Positions 5,916-7,470 of a stretch of DNA of 7,470 nt are shown here, piece after piece. Source of the stretch: an uncultured Planctomycetaceae bacterium (lineage in GTDB: Bacteria; Planctomycetota; Planctomycetia; Pirellulales; Lacipirellulaceae); the NCBI GenBank assembly GCA_937860165.1, contig CALMBE010000609.1, forward strand, positions 1 through 7,470, read 5' to 3'. A model generated the notes under the pieces. That model worked only from the letters and a program-made list of their open reading frames with translations. It was not told the origin of the DNA and ran no database searches. Made by a program: the position numbers and the translations under genes. Every line of letters starts with the position of its first letter. Position 1 is the stretch's first letter.

Positions 5916-7421
5916 TCATGCTTGCTTATCTGGGTTGCTGCCTGGCACTCTTTGCAGCACGGCGGATACGGCCTCGCGTGGCCTGGAAAGTTCGCACTCG
6001 GTGCGAATCACCGACCGCAACTCCGCGATGATAAAGAAAGAGCCCGTAACACAGATCAGATCGTCTGGCTCTGCCCACAGTTGAGCGAGCTCCCAAGCAT
6101 CGCGTGGCAAAGCACACTCCGCAATCGCGTTTTCTGTTCGCCCTAGTCGAGCTAGTTCGGAGCGAACGACTTGTAACAACTCCGCGGAGGGAACCGCCCG
6201 TGGATTCTCTTGGTACTGGGTAACGATCACTCGCTGAAAATGAGGCAACAGTACCCGAGCCATGCCGTGAATATCTTTCTCGCGAGTACCAGCTAGGACA
6301 AGCACTCTCGTGGGGCAATCAAAGGACGCGTTGACCGCCTCGACGAGCGCCTCCACGGAGGCGACATTGTGGGCCACGTCGAGGATTACCACGGGCGATC
6401 GTCGAACCACTTCGATTCGGCCCGGTAGTTTCATGCCTGCAAACGCCCCGCAGATTGATTCCCAGGATATCGACCAACCCTGTCTCCGCAACCGGGCACA
6501 AACGGCAATCGCCAAGGCAGCATTGGCTGCTTGGTGAGCTCCAAACAAGTTGAGCGAGATGTCAGACAGCTCAATCGATTCCCCCCCAAGCACTCCTGTA
6601 AAGCGAAGGAGTCCTCGAGAGTCTTCTCGTTCTAGATTGCGCGGGGGTTGGTACGTGTGGAAAAAATCTTGGCCCTCCTCGAATAATCGAGAACCATGCT
6701 GGCGGGCGATTTCGGCGATCACACGACGGGGCCCGGGCTCCAAGTCGCCACACAGCACTGGCACCCCGGGTTTGATGATCCCAGCCTTTTCCGCAGCGAT
6801 TGCTTCGACCGTGTCTCCTAATTGTTTCGTGTGATCGAGACTAATGTTGGTTATGACACTCAAGGTGGATTGACACACATTGGTCGAATCGAGCCTTCCC
6901 CCGAGTCCCACTTCTAAGACTGCGATATCGACCTTCCGCTTGGCAAAAAACATCAGGGCGATTGCGGTGGTCAACTCAAAATACGTGAGTCCTACCGTTC
7001 GCTTGGTATGGACTTCTCGATCCATCTCCTCAACGACAGGGCGAAGCTGCTCGACAAGGACCTCTAATTCTGCGACAGGGCAGGGAATGCCGTTCACGAC
7101 AAACCGTTCCGAAATATCTTCCAAGTGCGGCGAAGCAAACAGCCCCGTGTTGTAACCCGCTGCATGCAGGATCCTGGCAATCATCGCCGCAGTCGACCCC
7201 TTGCCCTTGGTTCCCGCCACATGGACGATCGGGAGCCCCGCATCGGGATTGCCCAAGCGCGTGAGAAGTTCGCGCATGCGGTCGAGCTTCATGTGCCGCT
7301 TGGTGTAGGGCACACTTACCATACGTTCGTAATTGATGCGACCCAGGAGAAAGTCCCGAGCGGACTGGCGGCTATTCAGGCCCGGCTTAGTGGGATCATC
7401 CGCGGAAGGAACAAGTGACAT
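5916..7421 (-). CDS. folC: Folylpolyglutamate synthase / dihydrofolate synthase
   Basis: This 501-residue cytosolic ligase adds glutamate to folates, and in the bifunctional form also to dihydropteroate, using ATP. The N-terminal Mur-ligase-like part has the P-loop GTKGKGST (70-77), SPHL (97-100), TYFELTT (146-152), EVGLGGRLDSTN (170-181), and SLDHTKQLGDT with EKAGIIKPG (194-219). The C-terminal part has LPGRIEV (332-338), DVAHN (348-352, usually DGAHN), ENPRA (405-409) and TGSFFIIAE (459-467). About 28 residues precede the usual family start (NYERM), and about 30 follow the last conserved block. The ATG at 7421 is the first possible start in an open frame reaching almost to the window edge. 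It has no visible Shine-Dalgarno. No other folate gene is in the window, so whether it has both activities cannot be settled here. Confidence 0.96.
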   Translation of the reverse strand: MSLVPSADDPTKPGLNSRQSARDFLLGRINYERMVSVPYTKRHMKLDRMRELLTRLGNPDAGLPIVHVAGTKGKGSTAAMIARILHAAGYNTGLFASPHLEDISERFVVNGIPCPVAELEVLVEQLRPVVEEMDREVHTKRTVGLTYFELTTAIALMFFAKRKVDIAVLEVGLGGRLDSTNVCQSTLSVITNISLDHTKQLGDTVEAIAAEKAGIIKPGVPVLCGDLEPGPRRVIAEIARQHGSRLFEEGQDFFHTYQPPRNLEREDSRGLLRFTGVLGGESIELSDISLNLFGAHQAANAALAIAVCARLRRQGWSISWESICGAFAGMKLPGRIEVVRRSPVVILDVAHNVASVEALVEAVNASFDCPTRVLVLAGTREKDIHGMARVLLPHFQRVIVTQYQENPRAVPSAELLQVVRSELARLGRTENAIAECALPRDAWELAQLWAEPDDLICVTGSFFIIAELRSVIRTECELSRPREAVSAVLQRVPGSNPDKQA

Positions 7422-7470
7422 GAAAGTGCCAGGCCAGGACTTGCCGAGTCTCGTGAAAAGTCCGCATCAT

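Overview
The window reads as ordinary chromosomal DNA from a planctomycete, most likely a Pirellula/Blastopirellula-like lineage. This is inferred from protein style: a very large MMPL-type RND transporter with long extracytoplasmic loops, a short CtpA-like protease, a lineage-type small protein of unknown function, and 'GGCTATACT'-type promoter-like motifs. It is not proven. I see no tRNA, rRNA, CRISPR array, transposase, phage gene or plasmid function.

Layout: positions 1-214 are an upstream non-coding stretch with two good hairpins. A GTG-started 1076-residue MMPL/RND permease runs from 215 to 3445 (+). After a 108-base gap comes a 442-residue S41 carboxy-terminal processing protease, 3554-4882 (+). 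A long non-coding stretch, 4883-5345, carries the best sigma70-like promoter of the window and a structured leader of about 325 bases. The leader contains stem-loops, a short imperfect direct repeat and a final hairpin just before a clear Shine-Dalgarno. It precedes a 103-residue hypothetical protein, 5346-5657 (+). A convergent intergenic region, 5658-5915, holds a nested imperfect inverted repeat with two -10-like boxes facing each other. Last comes folC, 5916-7421 (-), folylpolyglutamate/dihydrofolate synthase.

How the genes relate: the transporter and the protease both act at or outside the cytoplasmic membrane and may be cotranscribed, but nothing in the sequence shows that they share a pathway. 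The small protein appears to have its own promoter and leader. folC is an independent housekeeping gene of folate metabolism, transcribed towards the small gene. The most unusual material is non-coding: the structured leader before the small protein, and the inverted repeat between the convergent genes. No new multi-gene system is visible.
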